Assembly: GCA_934162205.1 (NCBI GenBank) | Contig: CAKPIA010000005.1 | Span: 1-64,000, forward strand | Direction of reading: 5' to 3' | Source: an uncultured Clostridia bacterium | GTDB taxonomy: Bacteria; Bacillota; Clostridia; TANB77; CAG-508 | Length of the DNA: 64,000 nucleotides | Part shown: positions 1 to 7,821 of the stretch, piece after piece | How positions within the stretch are numbered: the stretch's first letter is position 1 | Layout of the letters: the number at the start of each line of letters is the position of its first letter | Notes under the pieces: model-generated | What the model was told of the DNA's origin: nothing | What the model saw: only the letters and a program-made list of their open reading frames with translations | The model's database searches: none | Program-made: the position numbers and the translations under genes

Positions 1-19
1 AAATTTCTGTGCAATATAT

Positions 20-59
20 TTATATTATAGGAAGTTCGGAGAACTTTCCTATAATATAA
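20..59. repeat. Near-perfect palindrome at the window edge
   Basis: An 18-19 bp inverted repeat with a 3-base loop (GGA). The left arm ends GGAAGTTC and the right arm begins GAACTTTCC, with one bulged base. It is not followed by a T-run on either strand, so it does not look like a terminator. The role is unknown. Confidence 0.5.
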
Positions 60-62
60 AAA

Positions 63-89
63 AAGAACAAGTATTATCACTTGCTCTTT
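63..89 (-). terminator. Rho-independent terminator of the DUF4116/oxidoreductase pair
   Basis: Read on the minus strand, AAGAGCAAGT pairs with ACTTGTTCTT around a 6-base loop and is followed by a T-run. It lies a few bases past the stop of the DUF4116 gene. Confidence 0.85.
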
Positions 90-95
90 AAATTA

Positions 96-611
96 CTATT
101 CATTATTTTCGTTTTCTTTATTTATTTCTTCTCTTAATTCTCTTGGCAAAAAATCAAAAGCTCTTTTATCTTGAGCAATTGCAATTTTAGCAATTTCTTT
201 ATTATGTAATATTCTATTACTAGCATATTTTATTATTAATCCTTTATTTGTAACAGCTTTTGTTACAATTTCGTCATCATCTCTTAAACGTTCACTTGCA
301 AAATACAAAGCTTGTCCATAACTTTCTACACAATTTAATATTAATTCTCTATCTGCTTTTAATTTATCTGATGCATAACAAATCGTCCATGGTGCAGTTT
401 TTATAGCAAGCATTAAAATTTCCTTATCGCCTTTTAATCTGTCACTTGCAAATTCTAAAGCTTCTCCATCTTGCATTAATGCTTCTATTACTATATCTTT
501 ATCATCTTTTAATTCATCTGATGCATATTCTAACCATTTTCCTTTTTCTTTAACAGCATTTAACATATATTCTTTGTTATCTTTATTTTGAACTACTTCT
601 TCTAATTCCAT
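96..611 (-). CDS. DUF4116 repeat protein
   Basis: 171-residue soluble protein built of about four or five repeats of roughly 33 residues. Each has the pattern 'D+ev...A+...G..L.yAS+.L+.D', for example LEYASDELKDDKDIV, LEFASDRLKGDKEIL and LYFASERLRDDDEIV. This is the DUF4116 repeat signature. The biochemical role of the family is not known; the helical repeats suggest a protein-binding solenoid. It lies 15 bp downstream of the oxidoreductase gene on the same strand and ends at a strong terminator, so the two are probably co-transcribed. No signal peptide or membrane segment is visible. Confidence 0.75.
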   Translation of the reverse strand: MELEEVVQNKDNKEYMLNAVKEKGKWLEYASDELKDDKDIVIEALMQDGEALEFASDRLKGDKEILMLAIKTAPWTICYASDKLKADRELILNCVESYGQALYFASERLRDDDEIVTKAVTNKGLIIKYASNRILHNKEIAKIAIAQDKRAFDFLPRELREEINKENENNE

Positions 612-626
612 TTTATACCCTCTAAT

Positions 627-1880
627 TTATTTATTTTTTAAATATTCATTAATTGCATATGCAGCATTTCTACCTGATCTTGCAGCCCAAGCAACTGTAC
701 TTTTTTCTCCTACTAAATCTCCACCTGCAAATATTTGTGCATCTGATGTTTGTCCATTTTCATCTATTTTTATATTACCATATTTAGTAATTTCTAATCC
801 TAAACTATTAACTAATTTTTCTTCTACTTTTGATCCTACTGCCATAATAACATAATCAATATCTAACATAAAATTGCTATTTTCTATATTTACAGGAGAT
901 AATCTTTTTTCGCCTTCTTTTTGTACAAGTTCTGTTTTTATACATTCTACTTTTTCTACTTTATCTTTACCTAATATTTTTAATATATTTGTTTGAAATA
1001 AAAATTCTACCCCTTCTTTTTTTGCATCTTCTATTTCTTTTTTTTCTGCTGGCATTTCTTGTTCACTTCTTCTGTATATAACAGTTACATTTTCAGCTCC
1101 TAATTTTTTTATTGTTCGACAAGTATCCATAGCTACATTTCCGCCACCAATTACTGCAACTTTTTTGTTCTTAAACTCTGGAAAATTCTTATTTTCTAAT
1201 AATTCGTTTCCTCCATATACTCCTTTTTTATTTTCGCCTTCTATATTCATTTTAGAAGATATATTTGCACCAAAACTTAAAAATATAACATCATATTCTT
1301 TTTTTAGTTCATCTATTTCTAAATCTTTTCCTAATTCTATTTCATTTTTTACTTTTATTCCAAGTTCTAATATTTTTTGTACTGTATTTTCTAAAACTTC
1401 TTTTTCTAACCTAAATTCTGGAATTCCATGTTCTATTATTCCCCCAAGTTTAGATGATTTTTCAAATATTGTTACATCATATCCTTCTTTTGCTAAAAAG
1501 GCAGAACATGTTAATCCACAAGGTCCACCACCAATTACTGCAATTTTTTTATTTTGTTTTACTTCTGTATTTTTAGGTATTTTCCATCCGTTTTTTATTG
1601 CTAAATCTCCTACATATGCTTCTAGTTTTCCTATTTCTACAGAATCAAATTTAAATCTTCTAATGCAACTTCCTTGACATTGTTTTGTATGTGGACAAAT
1701 TCTTCCACATATAGGCTGTAATACAGTTGTTTCACATAGCAATTCATATGCTTCTTTATATTTTTCTTCTTTCATTAATTTTATAAAACCTGTTGTATCA
1801 TTATTTAATGGGCATCCTGATTGGCAAGGTTTATTTACACATCCATAACATTCATCAACTAATTCTTTTATTTCTTTCAT
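627..1880 (-). CDS. GltD/SudA-type FAD-dependent NAD(P)H oxidoreductase
   Basis: 417 residues. The N-terminus (about residues 12-75) has two cysteine clusters of the ferredoxin-like dihydroprymidine dehydrogenase domain II type (CYGCVNKPCQSGCP and CGRICPHTKQCQGSC) that should bind 4Fe-4S clusters. An FAD-binding motif follows (VIGGGPCGLTCSAFLAKEG) and then an NAD(P)H motif (VIGGGNVAMDTCRT). This is the architecture of the glutamate synthase small subunit and of NfnB/SudA electron-transfer subunits. No large glutamate synthase subunit or NfnA partner is adjacent, so a GltD role is not established; it may serve another electron acceptor. The start is supported by the -strand GGAGAAAAAA sequence upstream. 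Confidence 0.85.
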   Translation of the reverse strand: MKEIKELVDECYGCVNKPCQSGCPLNNDTTGFIKLMKEEKYKEAYELLCETTVLQPICGRICPHTKQCQGSCIRRFKFDSVEIGKLEAYVGDLAIKNGWKIPKNTEVKQNKKIAVIGGGPCGLTCSAFLAKEGYDVTIFEKSSKLGGIIEHGIPEFRLEKEVLENTVQKILELGIKVKNEIELGKDLEIDELKKEYDVIFLSFGANISSKMNIEGENKKGVYGGNELLENKNFPEFKNKKVAVIGGGNVAMDTCRTIKKLGAENVTVIYRRSEQEMPAEKKEIEDAKKEGVEFLFQTNILKILGKDKVEKVECIKTELVQKEGEKRLSPVNIENSNFMLDIDYVIMAVGSKVEEKLVNSLGLEITKYGNIKIDENGQTSDAQIFAGGDLVGEKSTVAWAARSGRNAAYAINEYLKNK

Positions 1881-1970
1881 TTTTTTCTCCGTAATAACTT
1901 TATTTTAATTTTGTTTATTATATCATTATTTTTTTAAATTTCAAACATTTAATTTACAAATTACTTTTTC

Positions 1971-1999
1971 TTGACATTCGTAACATATTATGATAATAT
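1971..1999 (+). promoter_or_regulatory. Sigma-A type promoter of the orphan small RNA
   Basis: A perfect -35 box TTGACA (1971-1976) is followed after 17 bp by TAATAT (1994-1999), with an AT-rich surround. No ORF with a ribosome binding site begins downstream. The predicted start is near 2006, just before a hairpin. Confidence 0.75.
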
Positions 2000-2005
2000 A
2001 TTTTT

Positions 2006-2174
2006 TGTACGTTCCGGTGGAACGTTCTTCACAATCCCTCCGTAGGGGCAGTGGAAACTATTATTTTTAATTTGTTTTCATTGTTTTCTTAGGGGCGGAA
2101 AATAGTGGAATATTAATAATTATTAATAATTAAGTTTCCACTGCTTGAAGAGGAATTTAACCTCTTCTTTTTTT
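2006..2174 (+). ncRNA. Putative structured small RNA of about 170 nt, family not identified
   Basis: A free-standing transcription unit with no coding capacity. It has a promoter at 1971-1999 and a terminator at 2147-2174. Hairpin 1 is ACGTTCC/GGAACGT (2009-2025). A small CCCT/AGGG hairpin follows near 2036-2048. Then a 12-bp long-range stem joins GCAGTGGAAACT (2048-2059) to AGTTTCCACTGC (2133-2144). Inside that stem lies a further hairpin of about 12 bp with a G-rich loop (TTAGGGGCG, about 2089-2097), which could pair with the CCCTCC segment as a pseudoknot. Size and layout fit a housekeeping RNA such as 6S, or one of the abundant clostridial orphan RNAs such as raiA, but I cannot assign it. 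Confidence 0.72.
2147..2174 (+). terminator. Terminator of the orphan small RNA
   Basis: GAAGAGG and CCTCTTC form a 7-bp stem around a 7-base AT loop, followed directly by seven T residues on the plus strand. Confidence 0.88.
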
Positions 2175-2231
2175 ATTCTCTATTAAGTTATATATATATT
2201 TATTAATTTTAAGCAAAAATTATTGCATACT

Positions 2232-2263
2232 AAAATAGATATATGTTTAAAACATATATCTAT
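2232..2263 (-). terminator. Terminator at the end of the cwlJ-gerQ-like unit
   Basis: An almost perfect palindrome (AGATATATG/CATATATCT) overlaps the last codons of the gerQ-like gene. Read on the minus strand it is followed by TATTTTAG. It is AT-rich, so moderate strength. Confidence 0.55.
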
Positions 2264-2621
2264 TTGGTATACTATAATTTTGATTATTGTAATTTTGCAT
2301 ATTGTAATTTGAATTTTGCATATTAAAAACTGAACTTGTAGTTGATATAGTTATAAATTTTATAGAATAAATGTCTGCATATACTAAAGAATCGTTTTCA
2401 AAAGATCTAAGTAAAATATAACTTGCACCAACATCTTGAAGAATTCCTATTCTATCAACTAAATTATTAGTTCCAATTAAAAATTCAACTCTCATTAATT
2501 TTCCAATTTGCTCTCTTAAGAATGCAGGTGTATATATTGGATTTGTTAATATCTCTGGTTCTTGATTTGTTTCTACATTTCTATTTTCATTATTTATATT
2601 TTTTTTAACTTCCTCTTCCAT
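2247..2621 (-). CDS. gerQ: GerQ-like spore coat protein
   Basis: 124 residues. The central block (about 33-95: FLREQIGKLMRVEFLIG..., then ILQDVGASYILLRS and a final YSIKFITI) resembles the GerQ family pattern of 'LR.N.GK...v' followed by 'AGrDHiil' and 'yLdYitF'. The N-terminus is Asn/Glu-rich and the C-terminus is an Asn/Gln/Tyr-rich tail. In Bacillus, GerQ (YwdL) is required for coat localisation of the cortex hydrolase CwlJ and is encoded next to it. Here it starts 12 bp after a CwlJ-type hydrolase, which strongly supports the call. The sequence match alone is partial, so the assignment rests on similarity plus context. Confidence 0.68.
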   Translation of the reverse strand: MEEEVKKNINNENRNVETNQEPEILTNPIYTPAFLREQIGKLMRVEFLIGTNNLVDRIGILQDVGASYILLRSFENDSLVYADIYSIKFITISTTSSVFNMQNSNYNMQNYNNQNYSIPNRYMF

Positions 2622-2633
2622 ATTTTCCTCCTT

Positions 2634-3089
2634 TTATGTATTTTCGTATTGAGATGTTGGCCTATAAAAACAATGATCTCCTAATCTTGTATGAAATGTA
2701 CCTGAGCCATTTCTAGGAAACGTATTTTCACAATTTGGACTAAATGGATTCAAATACCACAAACATTCTCCTATTTCTGGTAATTTATTTCCAGATAATG
2801 CCCAATCTGCTATATAATAATGAATATCAGTTGGATTCATATTATAAATATTTTGTGGATTATATCTTCCAAACAAATTATCAGTAGCACAATCAAACTG
2901 CCCTGTCTGAAATATAATATTTCTTATATTTCCATTTTGTGATATTCGTGCATATTCACCTGTAGAAACATTTACTCTGTTCATAATAACTGTTGCAACT
3001 GCTTTCATTCCATTATTTCCTTCTCCTCCTGCCTCACATTGTACAATTCTTGCTAAAAGTTCTCTTTCTGAATAAGCCACTTTATTCAC
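2634..3089 (-). CDS. cwlJ: CwlJ/SleB-family spore cortex-lytic hydrolase
   Basis: 151 residues, a lone Hydrolase_2 (SleB/CwlJ) catalytic domain. The family start motif is clear: ERELLARIVQCEAGGEG, with E19 as the likely catalytic glutamate, then AVATVIMNRV, and a C-terminal FHTRLGDHCFYRP. There is no signal peptide or peptidoglycan-binding domain, which matches CwlJ (made in the mother cell and held in the coat) rather than SleB. CwlJ cleaves the muramic-lactam cortex during germination. It is followed closely by the gerQ-like gene, the same order as in Bacillus. A terminator at 3108-3148 separates it from trmB. Confidence 0.85.
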   Translation of the reverse strand: MNKVAYSERELLARIVQCEAGGEGNNGMKAVATVIMNRVNVSTGEYARISQNGNIRNIIFQTGQFDCATDNLFGRYNPQNIYNMNPTDIHYYIADWALSGNKLPEIGECLWYLNPFSPNCENTFPRNGSGTFHTRLGDHCFYRPTSQYENT

Positions 3090-3107
3090 CTCAATTAATT
3101 ATATGTA

Positions 3108-3148
3108 AAAAGAGTTTAATAATTCTAAAAATCATTAAACTCTTTTAT
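3108..3148. terminator. Terminator between trmB and cwlJ
   Basis: AAAAGAGTTTAAT and its complement form a long stem around a short AT loop. T-runs flank it on both strands; the minus-strand reading would end trmB transcription. Confidence 0.8.
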
Positions 3149-3228
3149 TACAAATTTCTAATTATCTTTTAATTTTTTTATAACTTTTTGTAGAGAAAAT
3201 AGTATACTCCTATACCTTTTTGTTTCTT

Positions 3229-3891
3229 CTATGTTCTTTTAGCAATTAATGCTTTAATTTTTATTCCTTGTTCTGAAAACATTTTTTCATGTTCTGTTTC
3301 TATGTTATCCCAAAAATCACTTTCACTATGTAAATCATATGTTTTTTTTATAATTTCAAATCCAGCTTCTTCAAAATATATTAAACTTGAATTAAATAAA
3401 TCATCATCATCTGTTTTAAAATATATTTCTCCATTATCATTTAAAAATTCTTTATATTTTTCAAGTTGTCTTGTATGTGTAAGTCTTTTCTTTCTATGTT
3501 TTCCTTTTGGCCATGGATTACAAAAATTAATATATATTCTTTTTATATTATCTTCTTTATTTAATATTAACAATATTCTTTCAATATCAAATCTTGTTAA
3601 TATTAAATTATCAACTTCTTTATTTTGCAATTTATATTCTTCTTCTACATTTCTTTTAGCTAATCCTAACATAGCATCAACTAAATCTATAGCTATATAG
3701 TTTATATTAGAATTTTTACTCGCTAGTCTTGATATAAACTGTCCTTTTCCACAACCTAATTCTAAATGAATTGGATTTTCTTTATTTTTAAATTTTTCTT
3801 TCCATTTTCCCTTATATTCTTCTGGATTATCTTCATAAAAACTGCTTGCTTCTAATTCTGGTCTTGCCCATGGTTTGTATCTTATTCTCAT
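3229..3891 (-). CDS. trmB: tRNA (guanine-N7-)-methyltransferase
   Basis: 220 residues, normal TrmB length. It transfers a methyl group from SAM to N7 of G46 in the tRNA variable loop. Visible family motifs are the SAM-binding LELGCGKGQF (about residues 43-52), DLVDAMLGLAKRN, and the TrmB signature INFCNPWPKGKHRKKRL (about 121-137). The C-terminal TEHE near residue 200 is also typical. It follows the DUF5662 gene by 16 bp on the same strand, so co-transcription is likely. Confidence 0.95.
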   Translation of the reverse strand: MRIRYKPWARPELEASSFYEDNPEEYKGKWKEKFKNKENPIHLELGCGKGQFISRLASKNSNINYIAIDLVDAMLGLAKRNVEEEYKLQNKEVDNLILTRFDIERILLILNKEDNIKRIYINFCNPWPKGKHRKKRLTHTRQLEKYKEFLNDNGEIYFKTDDDDLFNSSLIYFEEAGFEIIKKTYDLHSESDFWDNIETEHEKMFSEQGIKIKALIAKRT

Positions 3892-3907
3892 TGCTAACTC
3901 CTTATTA

Positions 3908-4459
3908 TTATTTATCTATACAATGTTTTTTATATAAAGCTTTTATATTTTTTCTAGTCATTACAGGATTAACTCCTTTTTCACTTATTTGTGTAAAAAC
4001 TTCTGTTAACATATTTGCAACATTTTCATTTATAACTAATTTATTTCTTTCACCTTTCCAATACTCTAAAGGATATTCTTTAAAGAAATCTTTTCCTTTA
4101 TATGTAATTCCAGCAGATAATCTATCACATATCATTTCAGCTGTATATTTATATGGAATTATAGGTACATAAGGTAATAATGATACATCTACCCAATAAT
4201 CACTATGATGTTTATTTCTTCCTTTGTGATGCAACCATGCTTTAGAATATCCATTTTTTTCTTTACATACAACTATTGGACTTCTTTTTCCATTATAATA
4301 TTTTATGCTTTCCCAAAATTCAGTTGGCGAAAACTTTGATAAATCATGTAATAATCCTCTTACTGGCAATCCTATTTTACAACATAATACGAATACATGC
4401 CATCTGTGTCTTGTAACTAAACATATATGTTTTATTGCATTAACTAATAGCATAAACAC
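3908..4459 (-). CDS. DUF5662 family protein
   Basis: 183 residues. It begins with a hydrophobic helix and has conserved histidine/aspartate segments: KHICLVTRHRWHVF, RGLLHDLSKFSPTEF, and AWLHHKGRNKHHSDYW. The HD-like 'LLHDLSKFS' and 'HH.GRNKHH' patterns are the hallmark of DUF5662, a family of uncharacterised proteins common in Firmicutes. The histidine spacing suggests a metal-dependent, HD-domain-like hydrolase, but this is inference. The gene is divergent from the pseudouridine synthase and lies upstream of trmB. Confidence 0.75.
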   Translation of the reverse strand: MFMLLVNAIKHICLVTRHRWHVFVLCCKIGLPVRGLLHDLSKFSPTEFWESIKYYNGKRSPIVVCKEKNGYSKAWLHHKGRNKHHSDYWVDVSLLPYVPIIPYKYTAEMICDRLSAGITYKGKDFFKEYPLEYWKGERNKLVINENVANMLTEVFTQISEKGVNPVMTRKNIKALYKKHCIDK

Positions 4460-4594
4460 CCTCTCTTTCTTTTGACATTATATATTAAAAAAAATCTTTT
4501 TTCAACAATGTTTGCTAATAAGTTTACAATAATTTTAATTATAATTGTATTTTTTCTATTTTGATTATATAATTAACTCATATGAGGAGTTTTT

Positions 4595-5473
4595 ATGAAT
4601 TTAGAATATATAGTAAAAAAAGATGATAATTATACAAACATAAATCAAATTTTAAAAAATGAATTTAATATTTCTTCGAGATTATTTTCTAAACTAGTGA
4701 ATTTGAAAAAAATATCAATAAATGGTGTTATAACAGACACAAGAAATTCCGTTAAACCTAAAGATAAAATAACTATTTCTTTTGACTATGAAGAAAATAA
4801 CGAAAATATAGTTCCTAAAGAAATGAATTTAGATATTTTATATGAAGATGATTGGTTACTAATAATTAATAAATCAGCTAATATTGCAGTTCATCCATCA
4901 ATATTGCATTATGATAATTCTTTAAGTAATGGAATAAAATTTTATTTTGATAAAATTGGACTAAAAAAGAAAATTAGACCTGTTAATAGACTTGATAGAA
5001 ATACTTCTGGAATTGTTATTTTTGCAAAAAACGAATACATTCAAGAATGTTTAATAAATCAAATGAAAAATAATAATTTTAAAAAAGAATATTTAGCTAT
5101 TGTTGAGGGATACTTTGATGAAAAATCTGGAACAATTAATAAACCTATAGCACGAAAAGAAAATAGTATAATAGAAAGATGTATTTCTTTAAATGGAAAA
5201 GAATCTATAACCAAATATAAAGTTCTTAAAGAATTTAATAATTATTCTTTTATAAAGTGCATTTTATTAACTGGTAGAACTCATCAAATTCGTGTACATC
5301 TAGTTTCAATTAACCATCCTATTTTAGGCGATAGTTTGTATGGTAAAGAAAGTAAGTTAATTAATAGACAAGCTTTGCATTGTTACAATATTAATTTTAT
5401 TCATCCTATATATAAAAATAATATTCAAATAATTGCTCAACTTCCTAATGATATGTCTAACTTAGTTGTTTAA
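4595..5473 (+). CDS. RluA-family pseudouridine synthase
   Basis: 292 residues. An S4-like RNA-binding segment spans about residues 15-65 (SRLFSKLVNLKKISINGV). The catalytic RluA domain carries VNRLDRNTSG, with D134 the expected catalytic aspartate, and a C-terminal GRTHQIRVHL motif. It isomerises uridine to pseudouridine in 23S rRNA or tRNA; the exact site (RluD-like or other) cannot be told from sequence. A good ribosome binding site (GAGGAG) precedes the ATG. It is divergent from the DUF5662 gene. Confidence 0.92.
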   Translation: MNLEYIVKKDDNYTNINQILKNEFNISSRLFSKLVNLKKISINGVITDTRNSVKPKDKITISFDYEENNENIVPKEMNLDILYEDDWLLIINKSANIAVHPSILHYDNSLSNGIKFYFDKIGLKKKIRPVNRLDRNTSGIVIFAKNEYIQECLINQMKNNNFKKEYLAIVEGYFDEKSGTINKPIARKENSIIERCISLNGKESITKYKVLKEFNNYSFIKCILLTGRTHQIRVHLVSINHPILGDSLYGKESKLINRQALHCYNINFIHPIYKNNIQIIAQLPNDMSNLVV

Positions 5474-5482
5474 TATTTACTT

Positions 5483-5511
5483 TTGATGATTTACATGGTA
5501 TACTATATAAG
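5483..5511 (+). promoter_or_regulatory. Candidate promoter of the bactofilin-like gene
   Basis: TTGATG at 5483-5488 and TATAAG at 5506-5511 are separated by 17 bp, about 38 bp before the start codon at 5549. Confidence 0.45.
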
Positions 5512-5548
5512 TAACATAATGTTTAGTATCTTTAAGGAGGTAAATATC

Positions 5549-5986
5549 ATGGAACAAAAAAAACAATTAATACCAGAAGAAATGCCAAAAATTGTTCGGG
5601 TTCTTGGCGTAATGTTTTGCAATGATGATTTCAATGTAAACGTTTCTTTTGAAGCACATGACATCAACTGTTATGGAAACTTTTCTGTAGAAGGTTCATT
5701 ATCTTCCAGAAATATTGAAATCAGAAATGGTGGCAGTATTGAAGTTTCTGGTTCCATCGAAGCAAAAGGAGACATCAAAGTTGATCAGGATCTTCTTTGC
5801 GGAGGTAACTGTTCTTGTTATTCAATAATCTCAGGGGGTTATGTGTTAATAACAGGAAATTGCAGGTGTTTTAGCATTACCGCATATGATGATGTATGCA
5901 TTTGTGGAACTTTTAATAATCCGATTGAAAATATAACCGTTCCTGAAAATAAACATATTTACATCAACGGTAAATGTGTTAAATAA
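5549..5986 (+). CDS. Bactofilin-like beta-helix protein
   Basis: 145 residues from the ATG at 5549, chosen because AAGGAGG lies 8 bp upstream; a longer reading from 5483 has no such site. The protein has repeated short beta-strand units (DINCYGNFSVEGSLSSRNIE, GGSIEVSGSIEAKGDIKV, then DLLCGGNCSCYSIISGGYV), the pattern of bactofilin/polymer-forming cytoskeletal proteins and other right-handed beta-helices. It is unusually rich in Cys. Base composition is less AT-rich than its neighbours (codons such as CGG, GGC, TGC, CAG), suggesting horizontal origin. It is flanked by its own promoter and a strong terminator. Function is not established. Confidence 0.65.
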   Translation: MEQKKQLIPEEMPKIVRVLGVMFCNDDFNVNVSFEAHDINCYGNFSVEGSLSSRNIEIRNGGSIEVSGSIEAKGDIKVDQDLLCGGNCSCYSIISGGYVLITGNCRCFSITAYDDVCICGTFNNPIENITVPENKHIYINGKCVK

Positions 5987-6005
5987 GCTCTGGATATTTA
6001 TCAAC

Positions 6006-6036
6006 AAAAAAAGACAGGTATTACCTGTCTTTTTTC
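6006..6036. terminator. Bidirectional terminator after the bactofilin-like gene and rnpB
   Basis: AAAGACAGGT and ACCTGTCTTT form a perfect stem flanked by an A-run and a T-run, so it can stop the plus-strand gene and also rnpB on the minus strand. Confidence 0.9.
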
Positions 6037-6041
6037 ATATA

Positions 6042-6386
6042 AAGCAAATCTGTAAGCCGGGTTCTGTCTTTTAAAGTAGTCATTTATCTAGAATATATAT
6101 TACTATATATTTCAAGCCACGCAATTAAGAAGGCGTCGAGCAGACTTAATCTTCTTATTTAGGTGTTGCTCCAGATGGGGTTTACATTGACCCAATATGT
6201 CACCATATTGGCGGTAAGCTCTTACCTCACCTTTTCACCCTTACCAAAAATTGGCGGTTATTTTCTGTTGCACTTTCCTTAAGGTTTCCCTCACTAGACG
6301 TTATCTAGCATCTTTGCTCTATGGAGCCCGGACTTTCCTCTCATACATTCTTTCGAATTGTATCAGCGACTACTCAATTTACTCGA
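6042..6386 (-). ncRNA. rnpB: RNase P RNA
   Basis: The RNA component of RNase P, which matures tRNA 5' ends. On the minus strand the universally conserved 5' segment GAGGAAAGTCCGGGCTCC lies at about 6321-6338, and the 3' segment ACAGAACCCGGCTTACAG at 6050-6067 pairs with it as P4. Between them AGGGTGAAAAGGTGAGGTAA and GAGCTTACCGCC are typical of P-RNA around P10-P12. Layout fits an ancestral type A RNA. Ends are approximate; the 5' end is set about 6 nt after a TATAAT box at 6392-6397. Confidence 0.93.
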
Positions 6387-6391
6387 CTACT

Positions 6392-6397
6392 ATTATA
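6392..6397 (-). promoter_or_regulatory. -10 box of rnpB
   Basis: A perfect TATAAT on the minus strand, 6 bases before the deduced rnpB 5' end. The -35 region is weak (TAATTC at a 17-bp spacing). The box lies at the stop of the upstream membrane-anchored protein gene. Confidence 0.55.
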
Positions 6398-7336
6398 TCA
6401 TATAGAATTAAATTCTTCTAGTAAATTTTTGTATTTAATTAAAAATATTTCTTTGTCTTTCATATTTACAGCATTTTGTAATTCATTTAATAAAATATAT
6501 CCTTTATTTACATTATATGTTTTAGAATCAGTTGTAATATTATTTAATACACTAGAATAGCTTTCTATAGCTTTTTTTACATATTCAGATATTTGGTTCC
6601 AATTTTCTGTATCAACAATACTATAAGCACTTACTACATAAGATTTTGTTTTAACTATATTTGTATAAGTTTCGTTTTCATATATTTTTTCTAAGTATTT
6701 AGGCAAATATCCATATAATTTAGATAATCTTTCTAGTGTTTTTTCTTTATCTTCATTTTTTACAGATGATGTTAAATTATCAAAATCCTTGTTAAACTGT
6801 AAAATTTCATTTTGATCTATATTTAAACTATATAAATCAAGGGTTGTAGTAGGAATTACAGAATATAATATTTCAACTTCACTTTTAATTTTATCCCAAT
6901 TGATTTCTTTTGAAGAATTAGATAATGTTGATGTTTTTTCTAGTGTATATTTTGTTTGAGAGCTTTCTTTTTCTTCCCCCGTTTGTTCAGAATCGCTTTC
7001 TCCAGAACTTTGTGAGCTAGTTTTACTTTTTGATTCTCCTGAGTTCATATTAGAAGAATCACTTCTTCCACTAGATTTAGTTGAGTTAGAAGAACTTTCT
7101 GTTTCATCTATTTTACTTTCCATAACTTTATAATTTTCATATTTTATATTATTTATAGCATTTAATAATGATGTTAATTTAGTTTCTAAATATCTAACTT
7201 CAGAAACAGTTTTTTCTTTATCATCATTCCATTTATTATCTTTACTTTTAAATTTTATAAAAGATGCTCCAAAAACTGATGCTATAATAATTAAAATTAA
7301 TATTACACCTAATAATATTTTTTTGTTTTTTATCAT
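6398..7336 (-). CDS. Membrane-anchored hypothetical protein with Ser-rich linker
   Basis: 312 residues, not recognised. An uncleaved N-terminal transmembrane helix (about residues 5-28, ILLGVILILIIIASVFGA) is followed by a helical segment, then a low-complexity linker rich in Ser/Glu/Thr/Lys (about 82-140), then a helical extracytoplasmic domain. The topology suggests a single-pass protein with its body outside the cell. It ends immediately before rnpB. A promoter-sized divergent gap separates it from the 93-residue gene. Confidence 0.65.
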   Translation of the reverse strand: MIKNKKILLGVILILIIIASVFGASFIKFKSKDNKWNDDKEKTVSEVRYLETKLTSLLNAINNIKYENYKVMESKIDETESSSNSTKSSGRSDSSNMNSGESKSKTSSQSSGESDSEQTGEEKESSQTKYTLEKTSTLSNSSKEINWDKIKSEVEILYSVIPTTTLDLYSLNIDQNEILQFNKDFDNLTSSVKNEDKEKTLERLSKLYGYLPKYLEKIYENETYTNIVKTKSYVVSAYSIVDTENWNQISEYVKKAIESYSSVLNNITTDSKTYNVNKGYILLNELQNAVNMKDKEIFLIKYKNLLEEFNSI

Positions 7337-7468
7337 ACTATTATCACCTATTTGTTATTATTTGCTTTTTATAAAACTATTATTCTTATATTTAATTTTT
7401 ATTTGAAATATATGTCAGTATATTTATTTTTATTTTTCTCATAATAATAACAAGAGGAGATTTTTATT

Positions 7469-7750
7469 GTGATAGCATCAGTTATTTTTTATAGTAATGA
7501 AAAAGGTGAAATAAATAAGTTTTTAAGTAGATATTATGAAACTCAATTAAACATTATAGATTGTTTAAAATGGGAAAAGGAATATAAAAATCCTGTTGAA
7601 ATGGCCGAATTAATTGGTACATTTATAGATAACAATGAAGATTTTAAAATTAATATGTGGGTATGTTTAGATGAGGGTGTTTATATAAATGTTACTGATA
7701 TTAATGCTGATGAGATTATAAAGTATTTGTATGAAAGATTTCCTTATTAA
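7469..7750 (+). CDS. Small hypothetical protein with GTG start
   Basis: 93 residues starting at a GTG with a strong AGAGGAG site 8 bp upstream. It is a compact soluble alpha/beta protein with no recognised domain (CLKWEKEYKNPVEMAELIGT, INMWVCLDEGVYINVTD). Its acidic C-terminal half ends DEIIKYLYERFPY. It is monocistronic, with a terminator directly downstream. Function unknown. Confidence 0.7.
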   Translation: MIASVIFYSNEKGEINKFLSRYYETQLNIIDCLKWEKEYKNPVEMAELIGTFIDNNEDFKINMWVCLDEGVYINVTDINADEIIKYLYERFPY

Positions 7751-7751
7751 A

Positions 7752-7790
7752 AATAAGTGTCTCTATATGTTTTGGAGGCACTTATTTTCA
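7752..7790 (+). terminator. Terminator of the 93-residue protein gene
   Basis: AAAATAAGTG and CACTTATTTT form a stem with an extended TCTC/GAGG continuation, starting right after the stop codon. Confidence 0.8.
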
Positions 7791-7821
7791 CATAATTTTT
7801 TAGAGCTTTATATACTATTTT

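Noticed and set aside
1165..1677. A 170-residue Ser/Phe-rich open frame on the plus strand
   Set aside because: Antisense to the conserved oxidoreductase; composition is that of a shadow frame.
2006..2174. Firm naming of the small RNA as 6S RNA
   Set aside because: Size is right, but I cannot show the large central bubble and closing stem typical of 6S. Left unassigned.
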